A stretch of DNA of 64,000 nucleotides from Polytrichum commune. Taxonomy: Eukaryota > Streptophyta > Polytrichopsida > Polytrichales > Polytrichaceae. Every line of letters starts with the position of its first letter. The first letter of the stretch is position 1. The notes below the pieces were generated by a model, which searched no databases, was not told the origin of the DNA, and saw only the letters and a list, made by a program, of their open reading frames with translations. Below are positions 25,801-36,746 of the stretch, in pieces. The stretch covers positions 30,626,001-30,690,000 of the forward strand of contig OX485806.1 in assembly GCA_950295325.1 (NCBI GenBank). The letters are read 5' to 3'. The translations under genes were made by a program, and so were the position numbers.

Positions 25801-27046
25801 ACATTCCCGAAAATTTGCCGGTGCCGAACATCTCCACCGATGTTCCTGCTTGGAACAAGCTCCATGAATCATACTATGAGTGTCTTTTTGCATTTGCGAA
25901 ATCTAACATCTATGATCATGGTGTCCTTGTTCTTGCCCATTGTGCGAGTGCCAGTGTTTCTAGGAGTATTTTCGATTGGGCACACACTTATGACTTCTAC
26001 GTCGCGGAAGATTGGTTTGGAATGAATGATTTAGACCTCCAATCTCCCGTTGTTCCCTCTGGAGTGGTAAGCAAGTCTCCCTCTCTTCCCCTTCCGTATT
26101 GCTTATCATTTCAATTTCAATTCAATTTCAATTCCATTTCATTTCAATTCAATTTCATTTTCATTGTTGCAGACTCGGAAGTTCAACATCAAAGTTCTTG
26201 TTCGTGTTAACTCCGTTCTTAGAGTGCGGGAGGAGGCCATACAAGAGTATGGTTACAACCTCCAACGAGATGGATGGTTGAATACCTTCACCGATGAGAA
26301 GAGCCAGACGATGCGCAGTGATGGGGTACCTTGGCGAGGTGCCCGTGAGAAGCATCCTGTTTTTTTTTCCATCCTTCTCGCTACTCTCACCGACAAGAAT
26401 GATGTTATTATGGACTGGCAGTGTGGTGTAGGTACGCCTTCTTTTTCAACTTCATCCTTACTTTGAATTTTCCATTATTTTTCCTTGACTAGTTTTCATA
26501 CTAACATTTTACCTCTCTTTGCTTTAGGTGGTTCGATTACAGCATGTCGCTCCCTTGAGCGGCATATTGTGGCCCTTGAGAGTGACCCCGTCATTTTCAA
26601 TTCACTCCTACTCCCCATGCGCGATCCCCAGCCTGCGCGTATATCTCGCTCAGTTGCCGCACCGTCTACATCTATCTTTGATCCTCCTCAAAAGATGACC
26701 AAGAGGGCATTCGGATTTCTTTGTGCGTAAGTTTGCTTTCTATATTTTGCCATGTTTGCTTTTATTTCAAATTCTCATTTTCTAGTGTCATCATGTTTCT
26801 AATCCTTTTGCTTGGGTGTTTAGAGAGCCAGCGGAGGTCGCAGTCATTCGTCGAGACATGTTTTCAAGTCCTCCGAAGCCGTTTGAGCTTCCCCCGTATG
26901 CTAGTGCAATGGCGGATTGTTTTGCGAAGGCGGAGTCCCCATCTCCTCCTCGCGTTCGTCATTTCTCGCGTGGAACACGAAATCTTTTCTTGTTAGAAGC
27001 AAATGAGGGTGAGGAGAGTGATAGGGAATGTTCTCCAAGCCCTTAG
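22846..27046 (+). CDS. ParB-like plus permuted N6/N4 DNA-methyltransferase-like fusion protein (element A)
   Basis: Eleven exons join in frame with GT-AG introns: 22846-22974, 23065-23639, 23733-23928, 24018-24215, 24317-24535, 24617-24858, 24950-25637, 25731-26066, 26173-26431, 26528-26726 and 26824-27046, giving 1,087 residues. Residues about 60-235 end in FFVWEGNHRLTAWW, like the G-x-H-R signature of ParB/Srx-fold domains. After a helical middle comes a basic, Pro/Ser-rich linker (PRRKGRAKK). The C-terminal third has the order of a beta-class amino-methyltransferase (motif IV first, motif I last): GLDLLFADIPE where DPPY would be expected, then DWQCGVGGSITACRSLERHIVALESD, a good motif I with the acidic residue of the next strand. 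Bacterial and phage proteins join ParB-like and methylase domains in this order. The altered motif IV suggests lost or changed catalysis, leaving DNA binding. All exons are open and no stop is needed. The palindrome satellite lies directly upstream. Confidence 0.7.
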
Positions 27047-27936
27047 TTTATCATTTTGGTTTTGGAGATTATAACTCCGTTTGTTGTTGTTATCCGGCTT
27101 TAATAAAAGTTGTGTGTTGGTTTTATTTTTGATATCCGGCGCAAGTTTCATTCTTTCTTTCCATTATTTCATATTCATATGTCAACCCGCATTGCATTCT
27201 TTATTTTTTCTTCATCGTTCGGATCTCTTAACTTCTAGTCACAAAACAATCTAGCTCTCGGCTCTTAGTGTGAGATCTTAGTTATAGGGGGACCATACTT
27301 TCTATTAGTGTGGATGGTTTATTTTATGGTTGTGCACACTAATCACATTGGCCGTCTTCCAATCCCAATTGCTATATAGCAATTGGAAGTTTTGTTTGGC
27401 ACGCGAACATAACCTCGTCAAACTTTTTAAATTGAAATTCATGTTGTTCTCAAAGAGCCGGCACGTCACCTCAAAAATTTCCAAGAGGATTCTAAGGTTG
27501 GACTTGGGGGATTTGTCTTTGAGGTCTTTGGCTAAGCTAAGGACTTAATTGGAAGGCTGTTATGGTGCGACGGAGTTTTATGGCATGTTCTTTGGATCAT
27601 TTTACCCATATTGGACATGCCCGGCAGATAGGGTGTAGATGGCCCTAAACTAGAGTATATAGTTATTTTAACTAACTACCCATTTTTGTAAGTCTTGAGG
27701 TTGGCTACATTTTGTTGACCAATAAAATATTTTGTGTATGGTATTTTGATTTCAATTTGGTGACGTCAGCCCTAATTTAATATGATACATTTGAAAACAT
27801 ATACTATAAGATGTTTGATAACAAATGCAATCTTCCACGCCTATAGGATCCGTTGGTTTCTCAAACAATTCTGGGTTATTATGTCCACGGGAATGGGGGT
27901 ACCTTTCCAAATATAGAATTCAAACTATCTCTAATT

Positions 27937-28000
27937 CCACGGAAATAGGCACTGCTTCTCCTAAAATTACCCAACAAAATCTAAATTTTCCGCTCTCCAA

Positions 28001-28045
<45 letters not shown>

Positions 28046-28057
28046 ACGCTCACATAC
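27937..28057 (-). repeat. Right terminal inverted repeat of element A
   Basis: Read on the minus strand it starts GTATGTGAGCGTAGAGCGG, runs through at least six GAGAGCG-type units, and has CCTATTTCCGTGG at 27949-27937, as the left end does. It lies about 890 bp after the stop codon of the ParB/methyltransferase-like gene. Confidence 0.7.
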
Positions 28058-28671
28058 TTGAGTTTCCCGTTCATTTGAGACTTGGAGTGGGAGCGGGATA
28101 ACAACGGAGCATGTTCTGTTTCGCCCTACGCTTCGTTCTGGTGAATGTTTTGGAGCGGAAGCGGGAGCTGCACTGGAGGTTGTTATTCGGGAGCGGTGAC
28201 TTTGTTCATTGGATAAGGTAAGTTTGATATCATTTGATATGGTGGTGGAATACTGGAGTTCTAGATTGGAGAAGTACTTGGTTGAATTGGATGTGCGGTT
28301 GTGTTGTTTTTTCGGAAGATTAGGAAGAATTCGGAAGAATTTCAGGAGTGGACGGAAGAGTACCTGCGTAGGAGAATTTCGGGACTGGACGGAGTGTTGC
28401 TATGGAGTTTGTTGTTTTCTTGCCGCGGCCGGGAAGGTGAGTGTTATGAGCTGTCGTAGTCGTTGCGGTCTTTGATTGCATTTAGTGTGATGTTTCGTTT
28501 TGTTTGTGACGAGTTCTTTGACAATGTTGTTTGCTTTTTTTAGCGCTGTTTGGTATTGCTCACTTATTAGTTGACTCTAGTGCAAGCATTTCCTTCTATG
28601 AATTGTCGTTTTTTAAGGTGTAATTGACTCCTCAGTGGATTGATGTTTACAGGTGAGACAAAAACAGGAAA

Positions 28672-30437
28672 ATGAAGCCAATAGAGTGTGATGCCTCTAC
28701 TGGAAAAAACGAATATGAGAAGCTCCGAGATTCCATAATGAGGAGAAACGCTATAGTCTTGAAGAGTTTAGGATTGCCGTCATTTGAGAGCAAAACCCCC
28801 GCAGGTTCTGTAGTTGCCAAACTCCCATGCAAGTTAGGTTCAGCATCTACGCTCCCCCAAGCTGCAGCAGTTGCCAAACTGCCGGCAAGTACAGCACCTA
28901 AGCTGGCTTCAAGTTTCGTCGTGAAACTGCCCTCCAGTGCATCAAGTAAGCCTGATTTGGTTGAAATTCCTACTTACAACCAAATATTTTGTCCTCCACC
29001 ACAACGCTACAAAGAGCCTGGCAAGTTGTATGGAAAGGAAGTCCTCAGAAAGTATTTCTACAGCCAGTACCTGACCTTGATGACCAATCGACGCATTATG
29101 AAAGGATGGTTGGTGGATAGAGGATTGTTTGACAATCCTCCCAACCTCAAAGATGCAGGAGCCAACATTGAATTAAAAAAATTCATTGAAGAAAGGCAAT
29201 CAGAGCTAGCTGCTTTGAATTTTGGATCCACTACTTATAAGTGGCAACCAAAAGAGATGTATGAGACAATTTAAGAAATGTTGCACTATGCTAGAAGAAA
29301 GATGAACTCAAGTGCAAATGATGTTGTTCAAGATGCAAACAATGCAGATGGTGGTGTTCAAGAGGTATGAGCTTTTTTTAAAATATTTATATTCAAATTA
29401 TCAAAGACTCATGTATCTTATACTACTCATTCATTATCATTTTATTGTTGCAACACTACTATCTAATTTAATTCAATTGGAGACTTGTGAATGCAGGTTG
29501 AAATTGCAGTTGACTTGGTTGACCAAGATGATGGTGAAACCCAGGAAACTGTACTGGAGCCAGTACCTGACCTTGATGACAGTGGCCTCACAAACAATAT
29601 GGCTCCACCTGCTGCTTGCAAAGGTTTGTCTACAGGCGTCTATGTCAAAGAGACTCACATCCATGATTCTAGAGTTGTTTTTATTTTTGTGGTTTGAGTT
29701 TTTGGACTCATTAGTGCTACTGCATCTGTATTGCAGTCCTGCTTGACTGACGCTTTTTCATTATTGTGCCAGGGTTTCGCATTGACAAAGTAGGCCTCAG
29801 TCCGAATGGAGCGTGTGATTTTGTTTCTGGCCCAGCCATTGAGGTATGCAATTCTCCACCAGTTACATGAGATGAGTTACAAGCCAACTGTGAAAACTTT
29901 TCTTCTAAGTAGGTGGTTGAAAACATCTGCAGACTTTCACATTGCCAGATTGTTGAAGTAGTGAATGAATCTTGAGCCTTTGAACGCATGTGTGCAAATC
30001 GTACAGGTTATGGACAGTGGCCTCACAAACAATACGGCTGCACCTGCAGCCATGCTACAAGAAAAAGCTGAAACTCGACGTGAGTTATTCACTGTTGAGA
30101 TATTCACCGTTGAATATTTTATTGTTGAGATATGTTTTCTTTTAATAACGTGGGTCTCTTTCTTGCAGTGAGACGTCGGAATGCAAAGAGAGACAGGGCT
30201 TGCGATAACAGACCACCACTACCTACTCGATGTGTATTGCCATTGGCCTGTGTAGAGAAAATTGTAATGGAGACAGTAGGATTCACTGATGTTGATGATA
30301 TGTACTCCAAGATCAGGGCATTTATGTTGGAGGAGAACAAACAGGTCAAGAAGAAGATTTTTGAAAACATCAAAAGCATGACTGAGGAAGAGGCCATCAA
30401 GAGTGTTGGAAAGTTTTTAATGCAGGGACGAACTTGA
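28672..30437 (+). pseudogene. Unrecognised five-exon gene with one in-frame stop
   Basis: Exons 28672-29364, 29497-29623, 29773-29843, 30007-30079 and 30169-30437 splice in frame with GT-AG introns and would give 410 residues. A TAA at 29272-29274 (one change from CAA) interrupts the first exon. The N-terminus contains NEYEKLRDSIMRRNAIVLKSLGLPSF, a pattern common in plant transposon-associated proteins. Repeats of VAKLP(C/A) follow, a segment DSGLTNN(M/T)A(P/A)PAA occurs in two exons, and the C-terminus is rich in Lys and Glu (EENKQVKKKIFENIKSMTEEEA). It lies outside the right end of element A. No function can be assigned. Translation could also start or stop at the TAA, giving a 200-residue protein. 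Confidence 0.5.
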
Positions 30438-31459
30438 AGGTGATCTCTAACATCACTTGAAATAATTGTATAGATGTTGAACTACCATTTTTTGTCCTGT
30501 GAATGCTGGAATTTGTGTTCTTAGTGATACCATGTGTTCGCTTGTGATATGTGGCACACATGTATACTCTGGATAAATCTAGTTGCTAAATACGATTGCA
30601 ATTGCTGAGTTTTCAAACAACAGTTTTCTTGTCTCAACCGTGCTAATCGCAGATCGTCAATCGCGAACTTTCTTGTCCCGTATTGTACTCTGAAGTGCTC
30701 ATGTATTACTAAGTCTCTGTTCTTCAGAGTCCGCATATATAATACATGATGATGTATTTGGCAGTGTTGAATTTCCCTGTGTTCGACTTCCCTGTAATGA
30801 TGAATTTCTCTCTGCGTTTGACGCAGGGCATCGACTTCATCTATCATTTGAATCAATCGTAAAGCACATTCCATGTGCACTGCAATTGGTGTTTGAAGAT
30901 GCAAGGCTTGTTCCGTATCAAGAAGCCGGGCTACTTCCAAGTGATGAATCTTGAGTGAAACATTCAGGCTTTAGGGAGGTCTTAGTTTGGTTAGGACACT
31001 GTAGGTGCCTTCTTTGTGATCAGAATGGTTTTTGTAGTGCAGATCTTAGTTTGCTGTTTCTAATCTGTAGGGTGGTTCTAGCAAAGACTGAGAGTAGGAT
31101 GACGACTTCATACGTGTGCTTTACCATTTGCTTTCAGCTTCACATTCACATTTTTGCTAAATTGATTTTTTTCCACATTGTGTTCAATTCATGTTTTTCC
31201 ACATGCAATTCAACTGATGTTTCTCCACATGCAATTCAATTGATGTTTCTCCACATGCAATTCAATTGAGGCTTCTCCAGTAGGTTTTCAATTGTTGTTT
31301 TCCCTCATGGTAATCAATTGCAATTTCTCCACATGGTTTTTAGTTGAGGTTTTTTCACATGGTTTTTAGTTGAGGTTTCTCACATGGTGTTCTACCTTTA
31401 CTTTCCTATTCAGCAAGGTGGTAATGGTCCAATTTTTACCACATGCTCATATTCCCACA
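30438..31459. other. Spacer without a supported gene
   Basis: No convincing coding sequence. A minus-strand frame of 139 codons at 30521-30940 has no recognisable domain and overlaps the likely 3' region of the upstream gene. The right part holds a minisatellite (listed separately). Confidence 0.5.
31185..31395. repeat. Minisatellite of CTCCACATG(CAATTCAATTG) type
   Basis: Units of about 25-27 bp containing TTTCTCCACATGCAATTCAA are repeated with increasing divergence towards the right. It lies directly downstream of the DUF7869-type gene, which runs on the other strand. Confidence 0.7.
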
Positions 31460-34126
31460 TCAATACAAAGAAGGTGGGAAAGAAAAGGGAAATGTTATTT
31501 CTATTCCTTTCTGGGAAAGTCTACTACCTCCCTTGTGATTGACACGTGTTTGTGGCCAAAACCCATGCCTTAAAGTAAGGGGTGTATCTTGATGAAGGTT
31601 TGCCAAAGCGCCACGTACACGTGTCCAATATTGTATCCAACTTCCGTAACGAAGCCAACACGATCCACCAACATCCGCTACCCTCAAACTCTCCCAATAT
31701 TGTATGAAGCCTGATATGCCTTTACCAATGTCCTCCAAATTCTTCATGGGTATTGGTTTGCAAGGCTTAGGCTCTCCGTCCGGCAACATCGTCCTTCCCT
31801 CCCCATCAACACGCCATACAAGGAGACCCTCCGGTGGGCTCCAGTCTTGTGACGTGCACAACAACTCGTATTGCATGGCGGGGACACCATCGTCATGCAC
31901 GTAGAACCGAAATTGTTGTGCCTTCGTATGCCCGATCAATCGGTGAGCTCCGCTTCGAATATACGGTTCTATAAATGCCTTGAAGTCTGGAACCTCCTCG
32001 ATCATATGGGGGATGAGGGGAATCTTCTCCAAATCCATGTACGACTTCATCAACAATGGGATTGTTGGAAAATCCTCCTCGCGCAACTTCATGCTCCACC
32101 GCCTAAAAGATGCATCAATATTATCGTGCGTGTGGCCTACCAATAGAAAGGACACAAAAACCTCCTTGAAAATGTCTTTCGCAACCAACAACGACCAATA
32201 TGCAAAAACATATCTACTTTTATTGTCCTTCGCACAATTGTCCAATTGGACACGCAGAGTTGGGGGCAAATTCTTGGCAATCACATCTTCACTTGGTGGC
32301 TCCGGCAACGAATGCACGCACACATCTCTTCCATCCAAGACCGCTTCATATAGAGGTGTTGATCCCGAGTTTTCAAATAACAATCTTGATGAATAGGATG
32401 GCGGTTTCTCCAAATCACGTAAAAGCTTCGCAAATGACCCTATCGTGTGGTTTGAATCCGCCGGATATAAATCAAGAGCATAATGAGCATACTTGACATC
32501 ACCATGTCCATGTGCAATCATTCCTGCAATGCGAACCCAATGGCTTAGTATTCAACTATAACACAAAAAAATTCACATGGTGTACATCTATCGCCCCAAG
32601 CACAAACCTAAGAGCACAAAATTGTGTTTAGGTAATGCATTGTAATAGTTTTCAAAATCACATGTAACCGATACAGGAAGCTTAAAAAGGCCGTCCGTGG
32701 CTTTGATTCGATTTGCAAAACATGGTGAGGCTGTTTTGGCATGGTCCATTTTGTCATGGATGATTGTAAGGACCTCCAAAGGCCTAGAGATGGACAAAGC
32801 TCTATTTGTGTAGTAATCATTACGGTGTGCCTCTTGCATGTTCACATGCTTGAAATAGTTCATTTGATGTGCGGCATAGGACTCTGTCCCCATCGTGTGT
32901 GCATCTCGAAGGCGTTTCAACTTCTCGCATTTGGAACAACGGGCAAATTTGTCACCACATCTTTTTGTAATGTATTCGCTAAAGTTCGATTTCTTTATTG
33001 CACTCAATTTCGACAATGAAATTGGGTCCAACCCGGCCTTTTCGCCAACTGCGTTTACGTCCAACAATATGTCTTTTCATTTCGTGCCTGTAAGAAGAAC
33101 CTTCTCCACAACCTTTTCGCCGGTTGCGAGTGTGCGTGTTTTGTGCGGCATTGCATCGGCAAGGGGAACAATGATGGTTGCCAGAGTGGCTGTTGCTTGT
33201 CTCGTTGCTTCCCTTGGTTTCTTTAAGCCCGTATTCCCATGGTGACGAGACCGGCGTCCTTCCTTGGCATACGCGGCTTGTTTATAAAATTCCGCTTTCG
33301 ACACACCGTGAATGGTGTACCATGCCGTACAACACACGTCTATGCTCTCAAGGGTGATGACCTTGCAACCCGCTCCATTCACATGTATCGCCCTATGGAC
33401 ATCAAGTTTTTTAGTGGATCTTAGACGGAAATCTCCAAGCCACATTTCCTCACGGATGGCCTTCAATTTATCCCTTGGGAACAATTGGCAACAACGATGT
33501 ACACAACAATCCTTTGTGGCAACTTCTCTAATAGACTCCTCACAGAGCAACCTTTGACGTTTACACTCATTTGCAGACGGAGTAGGACGTGTCAATGTAT
33601 CGTACTTCCGTAGGCCTTTGCGTGGCCGAATGTTTGCTTGGAGCTCCTGTTGGATTTGGATGTGTCGTCGCTCATGGTCATGCAAGCTAACCCCCTCAAT
33701 TATCACATTCCTCAACGGCCACCTTCTCAACGAGAACCTATGAGTTGGATTGACTTCGGAATGTACGAGTGATTCCAATATAACAACTCCAACGTCCTCG
33801 GTGCCAAGGGGGTTTTCATCAATGAAATCTTGTGGATGTGTGTTACGACAAATACCCTCCGCCACAGCAACTCCACTGTCATTAACAAGTACCACATCCA
33901 AATTCACCCATGAAGCTCGTGAAAGCCCTGCACATTCCACTGTGGGGCAAAAAGGTGCGGATGGCGAAGAACCCCCCAAAGGACCTTTATCTACACTGTC
34001 ATCAAAACTATCCTCCCCGACAATGTCTAGCTCATCCCCAGACGGAGATGAAGTGGTGCCCATGTAATCAGAGAAGGAATCACATCTTCCCCCAACTCCC
34101 TCCATTGCGCCTACACATGTGCACAT
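31460..34126 (-). pseudogene. DUF7869-type transposase-like protein, one in-frame stop
   Basis: The first exon (34126 towards about 32,670) is basic and Cys/His-containing (KDCCVHRCCQLFPRDKLKAIREEMW, FARCSKCEKLKRL). TGA at 33077-33079, one change from CGA, interrupts an otherwise open frame that continues LLDVNAVGEKAGLDPISLSKL. After an intron the second exon (32523-31460) carries GMIAHGHGD, LDNCAKDNKSRYVFAYWSLLVAK and VSFLLVGHTHDNIDASFRRWS, the signature of the plant DUF7869 family. The spaced Asp residues and RNase-H-like look suggest a transposase-derived fold; this is inference from family knowledge. The intron donor is unclear: the likely site would create a TGA at the junction, another sign of decay. 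The second palindrome array begins about 180 bp upstream of the start codon. Confidence 0.6.
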
Positions 34127-34304
34127 GAAATCTCAAATAAAATGGACAAAATGTAAGGATACAAAAGAATCAATTGATGGAGAAGGCAAGACACAATGAT
34201 CATTTGGGACAACGCGGCACGACACATGTGGAACACATCTACTATGAGATCTCCCAATATTGTGCATCAGTCCAAAAATGCTCCACAACATAGTTTGGGA
34301 GCGG

Positions 34305-35141
34305 GTTTGGGTCGACCGACTCAAACCTTGTACCATGATGCGTCCAAGTCCATTTACAATTCGTTCACGGAATGGGGTTTGGGTTTGGGTCGACCGACCC
34401 AAACTTTATAGGGTTAACCCACCCACACTGGAGTATAGGTTTGAGTCGGTCGACCCAAACCTTGTCAATGTCATATTAAAACCTCTCACAGTTGGGCAGG
34501 GGTTTGAGTCGACCGACCCAAACTTGATCACCGTAAATCCACCCACAGGGGGTAGTGGTTTGGGTCGGTCGACCTAAACCTTAAAACATGATGCGTTTAG
34601 GCTAGTACTGAGTCCGTCTAACCCTTCTGAGCATATGAATTAAGGGCCATTAACAATTCGTTCGCGATGTGGAAAAAAGTTTGGGTCGACCGACCCAAAC
34701 CTTCTCAATGTCATATAAAAACCTTCCAATGTGGGGTAGGGGTTTGGGTCGACCGACCCAAACCTCCTGAGGGTCATACCCTACCCTCGAACAATGGGGT
34801 GTGGGTTTGGGTCGACCGACCCAAACCTCCTGAGGGTCATACCCTACCCTCGAACAATGGGGTGTGGGTTTGGGTCGACCGACCCAAACCTCCTGAGGGT
34901 CATACCCTACCCTCGAAGAATGGGGTGTGGGTTTGGGTCGACCGACCCAAACCTCCTGAGGGTCATACCCTACCCTCGAACAATGGGGTGTGGGTTTGGG
35001 TCGACCGACCCAAACCTCCTCAGGGTCAGGGCCTACCCTCGAACAATGGGGTGTGGGTTTGGGTCGACCGACCCAAACCTCCTCAGGGTCAGGGCCTACC
35101 CTCGAACAATGGGGTGTGGGTTTGGGTTGACCGACCCAAAC
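34305..35141. repeat. Palindrome array B1 (arm GTTTGGGTCG)
   Basis: Thirteen copies of a 22-bp near-palindrome: arm GTTTGGGTCG, 2-bp core, reverse complement of the arm. Starts: 34305, 34383, 34439, 34502, 34558, 34679, 34742, 34805, 34868, 34931, 34994, 35057 and 35120. The last seven are in a perfect 63-bp tandem array; earlier copies are more irregular and diverged. Core is AC, or GT (the same site reversed). A degenerate copy follows at about 35183. The repeat reads through as long Gly/Pro-rich frames, which are not genes. It lies just upstream of the DUF7869-type gene. Confidence 0.95.
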
Positions 35142-36079
35142 CTCCTCATCGTCGTACTCAATTCGCCCACAATTGGGTGTGGGCGAGGGTCGACGGACCC
35201 TAAATCACCGCAAAATCCGGCGTTTAATGCGGCGGAAATCGCGAGGTGGGTTGGTTTTTTGCTCATTGCAAAGTTCACAGTGGGGTTGCATGCTGTGGAT
35301 AGCTGCTCATGAACGACAGCATGCACAAACCTTGAAGTACAGCTCCGACTGAGAGTTCTCCCTACGAATTCAGGAGTGTGAGAACAGAAAAAAAGATTGA
35401 CTTTTGAGGGGTGCGCCCCTTTATACTATCCACCTCCGCTTCCCCGACTTCCTCATTGGATGCCTTCACCGCCTAGTTTCCCGCCTACTTCTCTAGGTTA
35501 TTTCAAACCTCCTGACAGAATCCCCCAATTTTTGTTAATTAAAGAAAATGCGCATCTAACCTCAGCCGTCATCTGGATACCCCAGCCGTCATCTAAGTTA
35601 GCGTCTGACTGTATTGACGGTGCGTATTGAAAGTAATGTGGATATTTAATCCGTTTTTCATTGTTTTGTGTGGTTATGACATGCACCATGCACATATGTG
35701 AGGAAGGGTGGCAGCCACATTAATTTTTTTAAATGTCATGAGGAGAGAATGTTTGTGATAAGTGATTTAGAACAAAAACTTCTACAATGTCACCCTAATG
35801 CATCATATACATATTAAATGATGATATTGATCTACTTTAACTCAAACACTACGGTATGGCATTAACCAATATGTAGACAAAAGAAGTCTATTAAACATTG
35901 TGTAACGCCTTATGGTAAGAGTCACTAAATATAATAGTTAAAGTGGTTATGAAGATCCTCGCAAGGGGAATTATTAATTTTGAAATCAAATTATGTCATG
36001 ACAAAGTTCATTTATTGTTCCAAATCTGAATTTGCAACAATGCAAGTGACAAGAGCTTTTATATATAATATGTTGTCAT

Positions 36080-36098
36080 CCCTAAACCCTAAACCCTA
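36080..36098. repeat. Short interstitial telomere-type repeat
   Basis: About two and a half units of CCCTAAA, the plant telomere repeat. Confidence 0.75.
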
Positions 36099-36715
36099 CA
36101 ATATTGTCCTATTCTCTCGCATGCAACTGTGGCAATGACGAATGTATGTGGACGTCGATAAGGGGATACTAACTACCAATGTCGCTTTTGAGTTCAATAT
36201 TTCCATGCTAATTGAATCCATCCTCAAGTTCACTTCAAGTTTACTAATGTGTGTGCACAAAACATCCAAAGTTGAACCCTAAACCCTTATAATGTCCACA
36301 ACATGAAATACATATTGACTAAACCCTACACCAATTAGTATATCATGTTTAGACGTTCCAAATAACATATTCACATGATCAAGATTGTGTTCACTATAAC
36401 CTTCCTATTAGACTCTTCTTCATATACAAACAACATTTGACAATGTTATATCTTTCTCCATTATCTAATATACATGGAGGGAACAATGAACAACAACACG
36501 ATAAAGTTAGACCCCTAAATCCTAATAACATCCACAACATGAAATGCTATTTGAATAAACACAAGACCAATTAGTATATCACGTTTACACGTCCCAAATA
36601 ACAACTTAACATACTCAACATCGTCTTTACTATAACCTTCCTATAAGACTCTTCTCACCAGTAAGTCAATGTTGTACGTTAATATTGGATAGATTAATAT
36701 GTTATAACCCTGACT

Positions 36716-36746
36716 CCTAAACCCTAAACCCTAAACCCTAAACCCT
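36716..36746. repeat. Interstitial telomere-type repeat
   Basis: Just over four perfect units of CCCTAAA within unrelated AT-rich DNA on both sides, so this is not a chromosome end. Confidence 0.85.

Larger units (their letters stand above)
8701..28057. mobile_element. Element A: large transposon with MULE-like transposase, palindrome satellite and ParB/methyltransferase-like gene
   Basis: The two ends are inverted copies of each other. The left end starts GTATGTGAGCGTAGAGCGG and the right end reads the same on the minus strand; both continue into tandem GAGAGCG units and both later contain CCTATTTCCGTGG. CTTG flanks both ends (8697-8700 plus the first base, and 28057-28060), so a 4-bp target duplication is possible, depending on where the true terminus lies. 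Inside are a small acidic gene, a MULE/SWIM transposase, a basic/acidic gene, the palindrome satellite and the 11-exon ParB/methyltransferase-like gene. A typical MULE makes a 9-bp duplication, so the 4-bp reading is either a different insertion mode or a misplaced end. The total is about 19.4 kb. Single-element status is inferred from the inverted repeats. Confidence 0.65.

Noticed and set aside
8701-28057. Integrated giant virus or phage as source of the ParB/methyltransferase-like gene
   Set aside because: No capsid, polymerase or packaging gene is seen, the gene has ten spliceosomal introns, and the ends are transposon-like. An ancient viral or bacterial origin of the domains remains possible.
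30521-30940. 139-residue minus-strand frame rich in His, Arg and Leu
   Set aside because: No domain recognised, and it probably overlaps the 3' untranslated part of the upstream gene.
34667-35312. Long Gly/Pro/Asp-rich frames over array B1
   Set aside because: The 63-bp period is divisible by three, so any stop-free frame stays open; there is no sign of an authentic gene.
36716-36746. Chromosome end
   Set aside because: Only about four telomere units, with unrelated sequence on both sides.
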